Assembly (NCBI RefSeq): GCF_018917525.1
Contig: NZ_JAHLOS010000038.1
Location: forward strand, 1-39,932
DNA length: 39,932 nucleotides
From: Enterococcus raffinosus
GTDB taxonomy: Bacteria > Bacillota > Bacilli > Lactobacillales > Enterococcaceae
Direction of reading: 5' to 3'
This document shows positions 1 to 8,730 of the stretch, piece after piece. The translations under genes and the position numbers were made by a program. The notes under the pieces are model-generated. The model was not told the DNA's origin, did no database searches, and worked only from the letters and a program-made list of their open reading frames with translations. Positions within the stretch are counted from its first letter, which is position 1; every line of letters starts with the position of its first letter.

Positions 1-1
1 A

Positions 2-76
2 GGAGTCAATTCTAGAACATCACACAAGCACCAAGCAACTAAAGTGTTATTAAATTATCAAAGAACAAGAGAATAA
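2..76 (+). CDS. Possible 3' end of an upstream gene (partial)
   Basis: The frame starting at base 2 is open from the window edge and ends in TAA at 74-76, giving a basic 24-residue tail that begins GVNSRTSHKHQ. The other two forward frames stop earlier. The position directly upstream of the aldolase, with only a short stem-loop between, would suit the last residues of the preceding gene in a sugar-acid operon. I do not recognise the tail, and so short a stretch could be open by chance. Confidence 0.35.
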   Translation, partial: GVNSRTSHKHQATKVLLNYQRTRE

Positions 77-81
77 AACTG

Positions 82-97
82 GAGTGATTTATCACTC
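82..97 (+). other. Small intercistronic stem-loop
   Basis: GAGTGAT and ATCACTC form a perfect 7-bp inverted repeat around TT; folding as RNA more likely gives 6 bp with a TTTA loop. It is followed by TAAAAAATATA rather than a U-run, so it is more likely an mRNA-processing or stability hairpin between operon genes than a terminator. Confidence 0.4.
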
Positions 98-125
98 TAA
101 AAAATATATTACGAGGAGATAGAAG

Positions 126-875
126 ATGTCATTAAGTCCCAATTATTTAGCAGATCGAATTTGCTTAAATGTATTAGCTAATTCTGTTGCAAATGCGAAA
201 GAATGTTACGAGGCGGCAGAAGGTCATGTTGTATTAGGCGTATTATCGAAAAACTATGCCAGTGATGAATTGGCGATCGAGGATATGAAACTGTATCAAG
301 CAGCGACCAATAATGCTTTGTCCGTCGGTTTAGGTGCTGGCGATCCCAATCAGAGCCAGATGGTATCAAGAATTTCCGCTGTCTTGCAGCCGCAGCATGT
401 CAATCAAGTATTCACTGGTGTGGGGGCTTCACGAGCCCTTTTAGGTCAGGTGGATACGGTCGTGAACGGTTTAGTTTCACCAACCGGAAAAGTCGGCTAC
501 GTGAATATTGCGACGGGACCATTGAGTTCAAAAGCGCCTGAAGCGATTGTGCCGATAGAAACAGCGATCAAATTGCTGCAGGATATGGGCGGTAGTTCGG
601 TAAAGTATTTTCCGATGAAGGGCTTGGCTCATAAAAAGGAGTATCAAGCCGTTGCAGAAGCTTGTGCGAAGTATGATTTTTATTTGGAGCCGACTGGCGG
701 CATCGATTTAGCAAATTTTGCAGAGATTGTGCAAATAGCAGTTGATGCTGGAGTGAAAAAAATTATCCCGCATGTGTATAGTTCGATTATTGATTCTAAA
801 ACAGGAGATACGAAGCCGGAGGATGTTCAGGCTTTGTTGAAGATAATGAAGAGAATATGTAATGATTACTCTTAA
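126..875 (+). CDS. dgaF: 2-dehydro-3-deoxy-phosphogluconate (KDGP) aldolase, DgaF family
   Basis: The 249-residue product matches the DgaF/KDGP aldolase family throughout. This cytosolic TIM-barrel class I aldolase cleaves 2-keto-3-deoxy-6-phosphogluconate to pyruvate and glyceraldehyde 3-phosphate. Visible family features are the GAGDPNQ segment near residue 70, the GKVGYVNIATGP segment, the SSVKYFPMKG segment carrying the probable Schiff-base lysine, and EPTGGI near residue 188. The length is normal (about 250). GAGGAG at 113-118 lies 7 nt before the ATG. In related genomes this gene ends operons with a PLP-dependent ammonia lyase (DgaE) and a mannose-type PTS, for D-glucosaminate or a similar substrate. 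Those genes would lie upstream, outside the window. A strong terminator follows directly. Confidence 0.88.
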   Translation: MSLSPNYLADRICLNVLANSVANAKECYEAAEGHVVLGVLSKNYASDELAIEDMKLYQAATNNALSVGLGAGDPNQSQMVSRISAVLQPQHVNQVFTGVGASRALLGQVDTVVNGLVSPTGKVGYVNIATGPLSSKAPEAIVPIETAIKLLQDMGGSSVKYFPMKGLAHKKEYQAVAEACAKYDFYLEPTGGIDLANFAEIVQIAVDAGVKKIIPHVYSSIIDSKTGDTKPEDVQALLKIMKRICNDYS

Positions 876-880
876 TAATA

Positions 881-928
881 AACGAAGGGGGTGTGACAAA
901 ATGTCGCCCCCTCTTCGTTTGTTTTTTA
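881..928. terminator. Rho-independent terminator between dgaF and the esterase gene
   Basis: ACGAAGGGGG pairs with CCCCC and TTCGT across a small bulge, with an inner GACA/TGTC stem, and is followed by TTTGTTTTTT on the plus strand. The opposite strand reads TTTATTATT after the hairpin, so the element may also stop leftward transcription from the convergent esterase gene, whose stop codon lies at its edge. Confidence 0.85.
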
Positions 929-1720
929 AGGCAGCCAGATAGCTAACTTATCTAAAATAACCTGAACTTCTGATTTGTTAGTCTCTTTTAAAAAATCATG
1001 AGGTAAATAGTAGGCTGGAACAAAAAGGCTGTCTGGAATACTACGGCCAATCATTTTGCTGTATCGAAAGGGAATTTCCTCATCAGAAGAGCTGGCGCTG
1101 CTAAATGTTTTTGGAAAAGAGTGTAAAGTTTCTTTTGATAAGGCAAATTCATCAGGAGAATCGACACCGTAAAATGAAGGAAGTAAATTTTGTTGTACAG
1201 CATAATGGTAAAGTAAGTAACGCGACATGAGAGGATCATCCCAGATAGGATTTTTCAACTCAGTCCCTTCAATTTGTTTTGAAGAAATTATCTGTGGCAG
1301 TAATGTTCGCTCTTCATTGATAAATGTTAAGTCAGTGTATCCGTAGAAATTGACTAAGAAATCGGGTGCTTGATTTTTTTCTTTGAGCCGTTTGGTCAAT
1401 TGCAACATTAGAAAAGCACCGGCTGATCGTCCACAGATACCAAAGGACTTCCCCTTAATGATAGTATTACACAAAAGCGCAACACTTGTCTCTAAGTCAT
1501 CTAGAATTTCAACCAACGAACTGTTAGGCGCTAAGCGGTAATCCAAAGCTATTACAGAATAACCTCTCTGTAAGAAGCGATCTCTCAGATCACGAGGAAG
1601 ATCATTTTTTGACCCATAGACTAAACCTCCGCCATGGAGATAGAGAACAAATTTATCGTTTTGGGTTGTTTCATAGAGATCATAATTAGCCTGGTTTGCT
1701 AATGTTATTGTTTTTTTCAA
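926..1720 (-). CDS. Alpha/beta hydrolase (HSL-type esterase family)
   Basis: This 264-residue cytosolic serine hydrolase has the oxyanion-hole motif HGGG at residues 29-32 and the nucleophile elbow G-R-S-A-G with Ser99. Asp213 (SSSDEE) and His241 (LPHDF) are likely to complete the triad. It resembles the hormone-sensitive-lipase branch of bacterial carboxylesterases; the natural ester is unknown. The start is TTG at 1718-1720, preceded by GAGGAGA with 7 nt spacing. This start lies inside the last 35 bases of the upstream PucR-type regulator gene, so the two are probably translationally coupled. The arrangement suggests the esterase acts on, or makes, a compound tied to the regulator's pathway, but that is inference. 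Confidence 0.8.
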   Translation of the reverse strand: MKKTITLANQANYDLYETTQNDKFVLYLHGGGLVYGSKNDLPRDLRDRFLQRGYSVIALDYRLAPNSSLVEILDDLETSVALLCNTIIKGKSFGICGRSAGAFLMLQLTKRLKEKNQAPDFLVNFYGYTDLTFINEERTLLPQIISSKQIEGTELKNPIWDDPLMSRYLLYHYAVQQNLLPSFYGVDSPDEFALSKETLHSFPKTFSSASSSDEEIPFRYSKMIGRSIPDSLFVPAYYLPHDFLKETNKSEVQVILDKLAIWLP

Positions 1721-3284
1721 GAGCAGTTCTCCTCATTTTTATGATATAAGTACCAATTTCATGATTCATTACTTGCAAAGGATCGGCAAGATCGATTGCT
1801 AGGATTTTTTCGACTTTATTTAAACGGTAGCGAATGGTCTTTGAATGTAGAAACATCGCCTCTGATGTTTGTTTATAATTTCGATTGTTTCGTAAGAATT
1901 GGTAGAAGGTTTCGAAAAGTTCAAAATTAGTTTGAGCCAGATTCAGTAATTTTGCGGGAACAATTTCATTGATTGTTTGAAGCTGTTCACTGCGAATAAA
2001 GTGTCGAAAAATGCCAATATCTGCTAATTCCACCACATTATCTTGATAGAATTCCTCACTGAATCTTAAAATATCCAAACACTCCATCAAAATCTCCTTT
2101 AAATCATCACGTTGTTTTAAACTGCTGACAACAAAAGTCATCGTTGGGTTTGATTCTAATAACTCGCTTAGCAGATGCTTCATCTGTAATTTTGAAATAC
2201 TCTTGTTCTGACTAAAATTAAAAAGAATCAGTGAATAGTTATGATGGTCAAAAAAGATTGAATCAGTCTTCAAGCTCTTCAGAAGATTAATTGCTTTGTC
2301 TTTCAGCAGTTTTGCCGCAGGTGTTTTTGTTGAGAAGGATACCGCTTGGTAATACGCATGCTGATTCATATGGGCTTCTTGCAAGAGACTTTCCAGTTCA
2401 TCAAGATTCTTCGGCGTGTTTTGTAAAATAGCATCGGCTAAATTGTTTAATCGCTCGTAGCGTTCCTTCTTTAATAAGTATTCAGTATTCAATCTTTCCT
2501 GCAAAACGTCGATCGTATTTTCAATAATAACCAAATCAGTTTCTTTAACCTCCGTTTGATTCAAATAAACCAACAATAGACAGTGACTAGAATATGGGTT
2601 AAATAGATTCACTTCCAAAGCAGTCTGGCTTGGACCATTTTGCTGTGAAAAAAGCGTCAGCAAGGTATAGTCGTTTTTAGTAAATTCCCCATTAGATAAA
2701 CTTTTTCGATTAAGGACAACATTGTCCTTAGGTGTTTCACCAAAAGCTATTTCTACTTGGTGATCGATCATTTTCAAGCTGCAGGGCGAGCCTATCAAAT
2801 GGTAAAATTCCCCCATAATTTCTTTCAATGAAGGATGTTGGCGCTCCAATCTGGTAAAACGTTGACGAACATCATAATAGGCACGCAAAATATGAGTCTG
2901 ATGATTCAATAATGGTTCGTAAATGGCGAGCAAAATTTTTTCATAGCTAACATCCTGCGCAATTTTAATCAAAGGAATTTGATATTTGAAGGATAGTTCG
3001 ATTACCCAATCGGGGATGACTTTAATCAAGCGTTCCATTTTAATGACTAATCCACTCACACCAATTTGCTGCATTTTACGGAAAAACTCTTCTACATCAG
3101 CTTCTGTAAGTCCATCAAAGGCATAGAAGGAGGTCAAAATTAATTGATTTCTTTTACTCCAGTGTTCAATGTCGAGAGCCTCTAATACCATCGCTGACTC
3201 TACTTCATTCTCTAATCCAATTTCTTTCGTTAGGATTTTACTTGTTTTTAATTGACTTAGCGATAACAACTCTTTTAATTTCAT
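1686..3284 (-). CDS. PucR-family transcriptional regulator
   Basis: The 532-residue protein begins with a PucR-type N-terminal domain (about residues 5-125) and ends with the PucR C-terminal helix-turn-helix (about 455-520, with LHSKTIRYRLNKVEKIL). A GGDEF-like central region (CdaR type) probably lies between. PucR-family regulators commonly control purine, allantoin or amino-acid catabolism and often act as effector-dependent activators. I chose ATG at 3282-3284 because AGGAG (3291-3295) is 6 nt away; the adjacent upstream TTG would leave only 3 nt. It is transcribed away from the FdrA-carbamate kinase operon across a 120-bp shared promoter region, so it is the obvious candidate regulator of that operon. 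Its 3' end overlaps the esterase gene. Confidence 0.87.
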   Translation of the reverse strand: MKLKELLSLSQLKTSKILTKEIGLENEVESAMVLEALDIEHWSKRNQLILTSFYAFDGLTEADVEEFFRKMQQIGVSGLVIKMERLIKVIPDWVIELSFKYQIPLIKIAQDVSYEKILLAIYEPLLNHQTHILRAYYDVRQRFTRLERQHPSLKEIMGEFYHLIGSPCSLKMIDHQVEIAFGETPKDNVVLNRKSLSNGEFTKNDYTLLTLFSQQNGPSQTALEVNLFNPYSSHCLLLVYLNQTEVKETDLVIIENTIDVLQERLNTEYLLKKERYERLNNLADAILQNTPKNLDELESLLQEAHMNQHAYYQAVSFSTKTPAAKLLKDKAINLLKSLKTDSIFFDHHNYSLILFNFSQNKSISKLQMKHLLSELLESNPTMTFVVSSLKQRDDLKEILMECLDILRFSEEFYQDNVVELADIGIFRHFIRSEQLQTINEIVPAKLLNLAQTNFELFETFYQFLRNNRNYKQTSEAMFLHSKTIRYRLNKVEKILAIDLADPLQVMNHEIGTYIIKMRRTALEKNNNISKPG

Positions 3285-3306
3285 CAAATTCTCCTTTTTT
3301 CCCTAT

Positions 3307-3346
3307 TCGGATAAAAATTATACCACTTTTTTAGAATATCATCCGA
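3307..3346. promoter_or_regulatory. Inverted half-sites in the PucR/fdrA divergent promoter
   Basis: TCGGATAA at 3307-3314 and TCATCCGA at 3339-3346 (reverse complement TCGGATGA) form a spaced inverted pair, about three helical turns apart centre to centre. They lie in the only intergenic region between the PucR-type regulator and its likely target operon. A TATAAT-like -10 for the leftward gene is visible on the minus strand near 3316-3321. Assignment as the regulator's operator is inferred from position and symmetry only. Confidence 0.45.
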
Positions 3347-3360
3347 TGAAAACGCAATCT
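3346..3360 (+). promoter_or_regulatory. Catabolite-responsive element (cre) for CcpA
   Basis: ATGAAAACGCAATCT matches every fixed position of the Gram-positive cre consensus WTGNAANCGNWNNCW. It lies 46 bp upstream of the fdrA-type start codon, a suitable place for CcpA to block transcription of the operon when preferred sugars are present. Confidence 0.7.
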
Positions 3361-3405
3361 TTTCATTTTAAAATGTTTGTGTAGTGGAAAGGAAGGCGTA
3401 ACTAA

Positions 3406-6399
3406 ATGTTGCAAACCGTTATTTTAAAAAATAATTATCAAGACTCTATTAATTTGATGCTGCTGACAAATCGGATCAATGATCTGCAAGCGGTCACAAT
3501 GAGTCAAATTATGATGGGTACAAATGCTAATAAGGATATCTTAGATAATACAAAACTTCTAACGGATGAAGCGAAAGCGGCTTCACCAAACGATTTAATG
3601 ATTGTCGTCGACAGTGAGCAATCAGATATTATGGATCAAGTTTTACCTGAAATTGAACAATTTTTAGAGGATCTATCGTCAACAGGTTCCGAAGAAAAAG
3701 CAAAAGCTGCAACTTCATGGCAAGAAGCGCTGGATAATTTACCAGAAGCAAACATGGCGCTTTTTAGTATTCCTGGAGAATATGGTGCGGCAGAAATGGA
3801 AACCGCTTTAAAAAAGGGTCTACATGTTTTCTCTTTTACTGACAATATTCCGATAGAAGATGAAGTGCGATTAAAACAAATGGCCCATGAAAAAGGTTTG
3901 TTGATGATGGGACCTGATTGCGGGACGGGAATTATTTCTAGTATCCCGATTGCTTTTACTAATGTTGTAGCGCCTGGAAATATTGGTGTTGTGGGTGCCT
4001 CTGGAACTGGAATTCAGGAAGTAACAACGATTATCGATCGTTTGGGAAATGGTGTGGTTCATGCCATTGGAACAGGCGGCCGTGACTTAAGCGATAAAGT
4101 CGGGGCAACTACGATGAAAGATGCCATTGTGGCTTTAGAAAACCATGAACCAACAGATGTGATCTGTGTGATTTCAAAGCCGCCGGCAAAAGAAGTCCGT
4201 GATGAGGTTGTTCAACTTTTACAAAGCATCACTAAGCCAGTAGTAGCTATTTTCTTAGGTGAAAAACCAGTAGCTCATGAAGGCAAAGTATATCTGGCGC
4301 ATACACTAGAAGAAACCGCCAAAATTGCTGTAGATTTAGCGAATGAAACTGCTGTTAAAAAGAACTACTTTGAAGCGGTGGCTAAATCAACTGCGACTCT
4401 TGCCGAAGACAAGGTCATCAAAGGCCTTTATTCAGGTGGCACTTTAGCTGCAGAAGCAGGAATGTTGATCTCAGAAGCTTTAGGCTTAGAAGGATTAGTG
4501 AAAAAGGAAGGTTATGTTTTAAAATCGCATGGCTATGATGTAATTGATTTGGGTGATGATATCTATACTCAAGGGAAGCCTCATCCAATGATTGATCCAG
4601 AGGTTCGAATTAAAAAAATTCAAGAATATGCCGCCGATGAATCAACGGGTGCAATTTTGCTAGATATTGTATTAGGCTATGGCGCGCATGAAGATATGGT
4701 GGGAGCTTTGCTGCCAACGATAAAAAAAGTCCAAGCGTCTAGATCTGATTTACAATTCGTTGCAACAGTGGTTGGAACGGACAAAGATCCGCAAAATTAT
4801 CAGAAGGCGGTTCAACGTTTACAAGAAAATCAAATATTAGTTGCTGAGAGTAACGCAAAAGCTGTTCAATTGGCACTAAGTTTAAAAGGAATAGCATTGA
4901 CCGAAGAAGATAAGGTTGTTGTGCCGTATCAAGGAACAACCATTGAAGTACCTGAAGCAAGTTCTAAAGTGATGGAATTATTAAATTCTAAACCGCGAAT
5001 TATCAATGTCGGATTACAAAGCTTCAATCAATCAGTCCAAGCGTTTGATGGAAAATCTACTCAATTTAATTGGAAGCCAAGAGCTAGTGGAAACAAAAAA
5101 ATGATCAAGATTTTAAACGCATTGGAAGAACACGCAGAACAGATCGATGCAGAGAATCAAAAGGTAATGAACAAAATCAAAAATGCCCAACCATTTCTAA
5201 CAGATGTTGTGCCAGCAAAAAAAGTGATTCCAGAGTTAAATGAATCTACGAAGACTTTGCTGCACGCTGGGCCACCAATTACTTGGACAGAAATGACGGG
5301 CCCGATGAAAGGGTCAGTAGTTGGTGCGGCGATCTTTGAAGGCTGGGCAGCCAATGAAAAAGAAGTTGTCACATTGATTGAATCAAATCAAATCCGTTTT
5401 ATTCCTTGTCACCACGTCCATGCAGTTGGTCCAATGGGAGGAATAACTTCTGCTAATATGCCAGTTTTTGTAGTTGATAATCGTTTAGATGGTTCAAAAG
5501 GATACTGCACAATGAATGAAGGGATTGGAAAAGTCTTACGCTTTGGCGCTTTCTCGCAAGAGGTGATTGATCGATTGAATTGGATGAGAGATATTTTAGG
5601 TCCGACTCTATCAGGTGCCTTGAAGCAAAGTAAAAGTGGTCTGAATTTGAGCGTGTTGATCGCACGTTCGATTACGATGGGAGATGAATTCCATCAACGT
5701 AATTTCGCGGCGTCATTGAACTTCCTAAGAGAAATTGCTCCGCTGATAGTCCCACTATCAATGGATGAACAAGATAAACGGGACGTTATGAAGTTTTTAG
5801 CGGATACAGATCAATTTTTCTTGAATATCATGATGGCTGCTGGAAAATCAATTGTTGATTGTGCTAGAAAAGATGCTAAAGGAACCATCGTTACTACATT
5901 AACTAGAAATGGCGTGGATTTTGGTGTTCGTATCGCAGAGACAGCGGATGAGTGGTATACCGCACCAGTTAATGTCCCTAAAGGTTTGTATTTTACTGGG
6001 TTTTCAGAGGAAAATGGCAATCCAGATATGGGCGATAGCGCAATTACCGAAACGATCGGTGTTGGCGGAATGGCAATGGTAGCCGCTCCTGGAGTAACCC
6101 GGTTTGTTGGCGCAGGGGGATTCCAAGATGCTTTAGCTATTTCGAATGAAATGGCAGAAATTAGTGCAGGTCAAAATCCAACATGGACGATTCCGACGTG
6201 GGATTTCCGAGGAACTTGTCTAGGAATCGATATTCGAAAAGTTGTAGAGACGGGGATTACACCGTTGATTAACACCGGAATTGCACATAAAGAAGCAGGT
6301 ATTGGCCAAATCGGGGCAGGGACTGTGAGAGCACCTTTAAACTGTTTTGAAAAAGCGTTAGAAGCGTATGCCCAATCATTAGGTATTGAGACCAACTAA
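3406..6399 (+). CDS. FdrA-DUF1116 fusion (AllF-AllG-type carbamoyltransferase subunits)
   Basis: This 997-residue protein joins two proteins that are separate in E. coli. Residues about 1-520 are FdrA/AllF, a succinyl-CoA-synthetase-like fold with MMGPDCGTGI and the nucleotide-fold motif VVGASGTGIQE. Residues about 525-995 are DUF1116/YlbE (AllG), starting at IINVGLQSF and including PCHHVHAVGPMGGI. In E. coli FdrA, YlbE and YlbF have been assigned as oxamate carbamoyltransferase, which phosphorolyses oxalurate to oxamate and carbamoyl phosphate. Carbamate kinase and the DUF2877 subunit (AllH) are in the same operon here, which supports a carbamoyl-transfer role. AGGAAGG precedes the ATG. The actual carbamoyl donor in this organism is not shown by the sequence. 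Confidence 0.85.
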   Translation: MLQTVILKNNYQDSINLMLLTNRINDLQAVTMSQIMMGTNANKDILDNTKLLTDEAKAASPNDLMIVVDSEQSDIMDQVLPEIEQFLEDLSSTGSEEKAKAATSWQEALDNLPEANMALFSIPGEYGAAEMETALKKGLHVFSFTDNIPIEDEVRLKQMAHEKGLLMMGPDCGTGIISSIPIAFTNVVAPGNIGVVGASGTGIQEVTTIIDRLGNGVVHAIGTGGRDLSDKVGATTMKDAIVALENHEPTDVICVISKPPAKEVRDEVVQLLQSITKPVVAIFLGEKPVAHEGKVYLAHTLEETAKIAVDLANETAVKKNYFEAVAKSTATLAEDKVIKGLYSGGTLAAEAGMLISEALGLEGLVKKEGYVLKSHGYDVIDLGDDIYTQGKPHPMIDPEVRIKKIQEYAADESTGAILLDIVLGYGAHEDMVGALLPTIKKVQASRSDLQFVATVVGTDKDPQNYQKAVQRLQENQILVAESNAKAVQLALSLKGIALTEEDKVVVPYQGTTIEVPEASSKVMELLNSKPRIINVGLQSFNQSVQAFDGKSTQFNWKPRASGNKKMIKILNALEEHAEQIDAENQKVMNKIKNAQPFLTDVVPAKKVIPELNESTKTLLHAGPPITWTEMTGPMKGSVVGAAIFEGWAANEKEVVTLIESNQIRFIPCHHVHAVGPMGGITSANMPVFVVDNRLDGSKGYCTMNEGIGKVLRFGAFSQEVIDRLNWMRDILGPTLSGALKQSKSGLNLSVLIARSITMGDEFHQRNFAASLNFLREIAPLIVPLSMDEQDKRDVMKFLADTDQFFLNIMMAAGKSIVDCARKDAKGTIVTTLTRNGVDFGVRIAETADEWYTAPVNVPKGLYFTGFSEENGNPDMGDSAITETIGVGGMAMVAAPGVTRFVGAGGFQDALAISNEMAEISAGQNPTWTIPTWDFRGTCLGIDIRKVVETGITPLINTGIAHKEAGIGQIGAGTVRAPLNCFEKALEAYAQSLGIETN

Positions 6400-6414
6400 G
6401 AAAGGATCGAATCA

Positions 6415-7350
6415 ATGGGATTAAATGTGATTGCTTTAGGCGGAAATGCCATTTTAGATAAAATTCCAACTGACGAAGGACAAAAGGAGGTTGTACGAAA
6501 AGTTGCGTCAGATATTATTGAGTTTATTGAATTAGGAGAGCACGTGGTCATTTGCCATGGAAATGGTCCTCAGGTCGGTAATTTGCTGATCCAGCAAAAA
6601 GCAGGAGATTCCGAAAAAACGCCAATGATGAAGCTGGATTCAAATGTGGCAATGACCGAAGGTAGCATTGGCTACTGGATTCAACAAGCGATTCAGAATG
6701 AACTACAAAAACGAAATATGCATAAAAGTGTGGTTAGTGTAATCACACAAGTAGAGGTTGATACAAATGATTCTTCATTTGAGACACCCACTAAACCAAT
6801 CGGCCCATTCTATACGAGAGAAGAAGCTGAGATGCAAATGGTTAATGGCGATGGGATCTATCGAGAAGATTCCGGCCGAGGATATCGGAAAGTGATTGCT
6901 TCTCCAAAACCGAAACGGATTGTTGAAAAAGAGGCGATTCTTACATTAGTAGATGCCGGTATTATTACTATTTGTGTCGGTGGTGGCGGGATTCCTGTTT
7001 CGAAAAATGCACTAGGAGAATTTGAAGGCGTTGAAGCGGTGATTGATAAGGATTTATCTGCGAATCACTTAGCCAAAGAAATTAATGCAGATCGTCTAAT
7101 TATTTTAACCGGGGTCGATAATATTTACATTAACTACAATCAGCCAAACCAAAAGAAATTAGAAAAGTTAACGATCAGTGAAGCGAAGCAATATATTCAG
7201 GAGGATCAATTTCCTCCTGGGAGCATGCTGCCAAAAGTTGAATCTGCTATTGATTTTGTTCAAGAAAGTCGAAAACGTGAGGCTGTAATTACCTCAATTG
7301 AAAACTTAAGTAATATTGTAGAAGGCTTTGGTACAAGAATTGTTTGCTAA
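6415..7350 (+). CDS. arcC: Carbamate kinase
   Basis: The 311-residue protein is a full-length carbamate kinase of the amino-acid-kinase fold, converting carbamoyl phosphate and ADP to ATP, CO2 and NH3 in the cytosol. Visible motifs are the N-terminal VIALGGNAIL, VICHGNGPQVGNLL near residue 45, and VCVGGGGIPV-like ICVGGGGIPV near 195 with the following VDNIYINY region. The start is 16 bp after the FdrA-DUF1116 stop, with AGAAAGGA upstream. Its neighbours are carbamoyltransferase subunits rather than arcA/arcB, so it fits the AllK (YbcF) role, drawing ATP from the carbamoyl phosphate they release, better than arginine deiminase metabolism. Confidence 0.95.
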   Translation: MGLNVIALGGNAILDKIPTDEGQKEVVRKVASDIIEFIELGEHVVICHGNGPQVGNLLIQQKAGDSEKTPMMKLDSNVAMTEGSIGYWIQQAIQNELQKRNMHKSVVSVITQVEVDTNDSSFETPTKPIGPFYTREEAEMQMVNGDGIYREDSGRGYRKVIASPKPKRIVEKEAILTLVDAGIITICVGGGGIPVSKNALGEFEGVEAVIDKDLSANHLAKEINADRLIILTGVDNIYINYNQPNQKKLEKLTISEAKQYIQEDQFPPGSMLPKVESAIDFVQESRKREAVITSIENLSNIVEGFGTRIVC

Positions 7351-7374
7351 TAAAAATGAGTGAGGGGTTTAATG

Positions 7375-8730
7375 ATGAAGCGAAAAATTACGTTTTTTTT
7401 CCTGATGCTGCTGGTAGGCGCAACATCAGGAATCAACGCATATGCCGCAGAGGCGCTAGATAAAGTTACTGCGCCGACCGGTTTTCAGGCACTGTTAGTA
7501 ATTGTTCCACTGATTTTAGTACTTGTTCTATTATTCCTGAAAGTAGATATGATTATCGCTGGATTAGTTGCGGGAGTTTTAGCGATGCTGATTGGCGGCG
7601 TCAGTCTGATGGATGCGAATGCACAGTTGTTGGAAACAATTCCATCCATGTTGAGCATTACAGTTCCGATCATCAATTCTGCTGTTGCTATGGCGGTTTT
7701 TAAAGCTGGCAGTTATTCGGCTGCCTTAACTTTGGCAAAACGAGGAACAAAAGGGAAGGTTGAGTATGTATCAGCCTTTATTGTTATCTTATTAGCGGCT
7801 GCTACTTATATGTCAGGAATTGGCGGTGGGAGTGCCATGGTTATTGCACCGTTAGCTTTTGCTGCAGTTGGGGTAGTACCAGAGTTAATTGCGGCTATGT
7901 CACTTTCCGCAGCAGTATCTTTTACGACTTCTCCGGCTTCATTAGAATCAAGTATTGTTTCTAAACTTGGAGATGTAAGTGTTGGGAATTATGTTTCAAT
8001 TATGCGTCCTTATTGGTTGATCTTTGTTGTTTTGGCTATTGTTCTGGCATTCTGGGGGACAAAACGCCGGAAGATTGGTTTTAAAGAGACTACAGATGAT
8101 GAGTTTGATAAGAAAACAAATGGGGAATTATTCAAGCTGACGTTACCAGCAATATTTTTACTATTTGCAGTAATATTTGGACCGATTGTTAATGATTTCA
8201 TCGGCTTTGCCTTTTTTACACCTTTGGTCTATATGATCTTAACTTTGGCGCTGGTCTTCATATGTACCGACTTTACGATGAATCAATCCGTCGAAGCGAT
8301 GGTAGACGGCTCAACGTATATCCTAACGCGCTTATTCCAAGTAGGGATTTTCTTAGCTTTCATTAATGTAATTGCTCAAACTGGAACTTTCGCGGTTATT
8401 GCAGGAGTTGCCCAAAATGCGCCTGAATTTGTTGTTGTTCCTGTAGCTATTTTAACCGGCGTATTGATTGGCGTTCCCGCGGGAGCGTATGTTGGTTCAG
8501 TTCTAACATTAGTCTTGCCGGTAGCTGTTTCACTAGGATTCCCGCCATTAGCTTTAGGCTTTGTTACGATGGGTGTTGGCTTAGGAAGTCAAATGAGCTT
8601 TGTAAATATTACAATGCAGGCATTATCATCAGGTTTCCAAATTCCAATTTTGGATGTAGTAAAAGGAAACGTAAAATGGTTGAGCTTAGCCTCTGTTTTA
8701 CTTTTAGCAATCGGCTTATTCTTTGGTTAA
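7375..8730 (+). CDS. Polytopic permease of the ion-transporter type, probable substrate carrier for the operon
   Basis: This hydrophobic protein of about 451 residues has roughly 11-12 membrane segments. A glycine-rich stretch, YMSGIGGGSAMVIAP, is followed by a hairpin-like SFTTSPASLESSI segment, as in the ion-transporter superfamily (DcuC, GntP and citrate-carrier relatives). The substrate is unknown, but location inside the carbamoyltransferase operon suggests it imports that pathway's substrate. I chose ATG 7375 (GAGGGG 7 nt upstream); ATG 7372 is possible, and GTG 7360 lacks a binding site. Unusually, the first 25 residues look like a cleavable signal peptide (basic start, hydrophobic core, A-Y-A then AEA) ahead of the first transporter helix. 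Confidence 0.75.
   Translation: MKRKITFFFLMLLVGATSGINAYAAEALDKVTAPTGFQALLVIVPLILVLVLLFLKVDMIIAGLVAGVLAMLIGGVSLMDANAQLLETIPSMLSITVPIINSAVAMAVFKAGSYSAALTLAKRGTKGKVEYVSAFIVILLAAATYMSGIGGGSAMVIAPLAFAAVGVVPELIAAMSLSAAVSFTTSPASLESSIVSKLGDVSVGNYVSIMRPYWLIFVVLAIVLAFWGTKRRKIGFKETTDDEFDKKTNGELFKLTLPAIFLLFAVIFGPIVNDFIGFAFFTPLVYMILTLALVFICTDFTMNQSVEAMVDGSTYILTRLFQVGIFLAFINVIAQTGTFAVIAGVAQNAPEFVVVPVAILTGVLIGVPAGAYVGSVLTLVLPVAVSLGFPPLALGFVTMGVGLGSQMSFVNITMQALSSGFQIPILDVVKGNVKWLSLASVLLLAIGLFFG

Noticed and set aside
6415-7350. Carbamate kinase as part of an arginine deiminase operon
   Set aside because: No arcA, arcB or arcD is present; neighbours are AllF/AllG/AllH-type genes.
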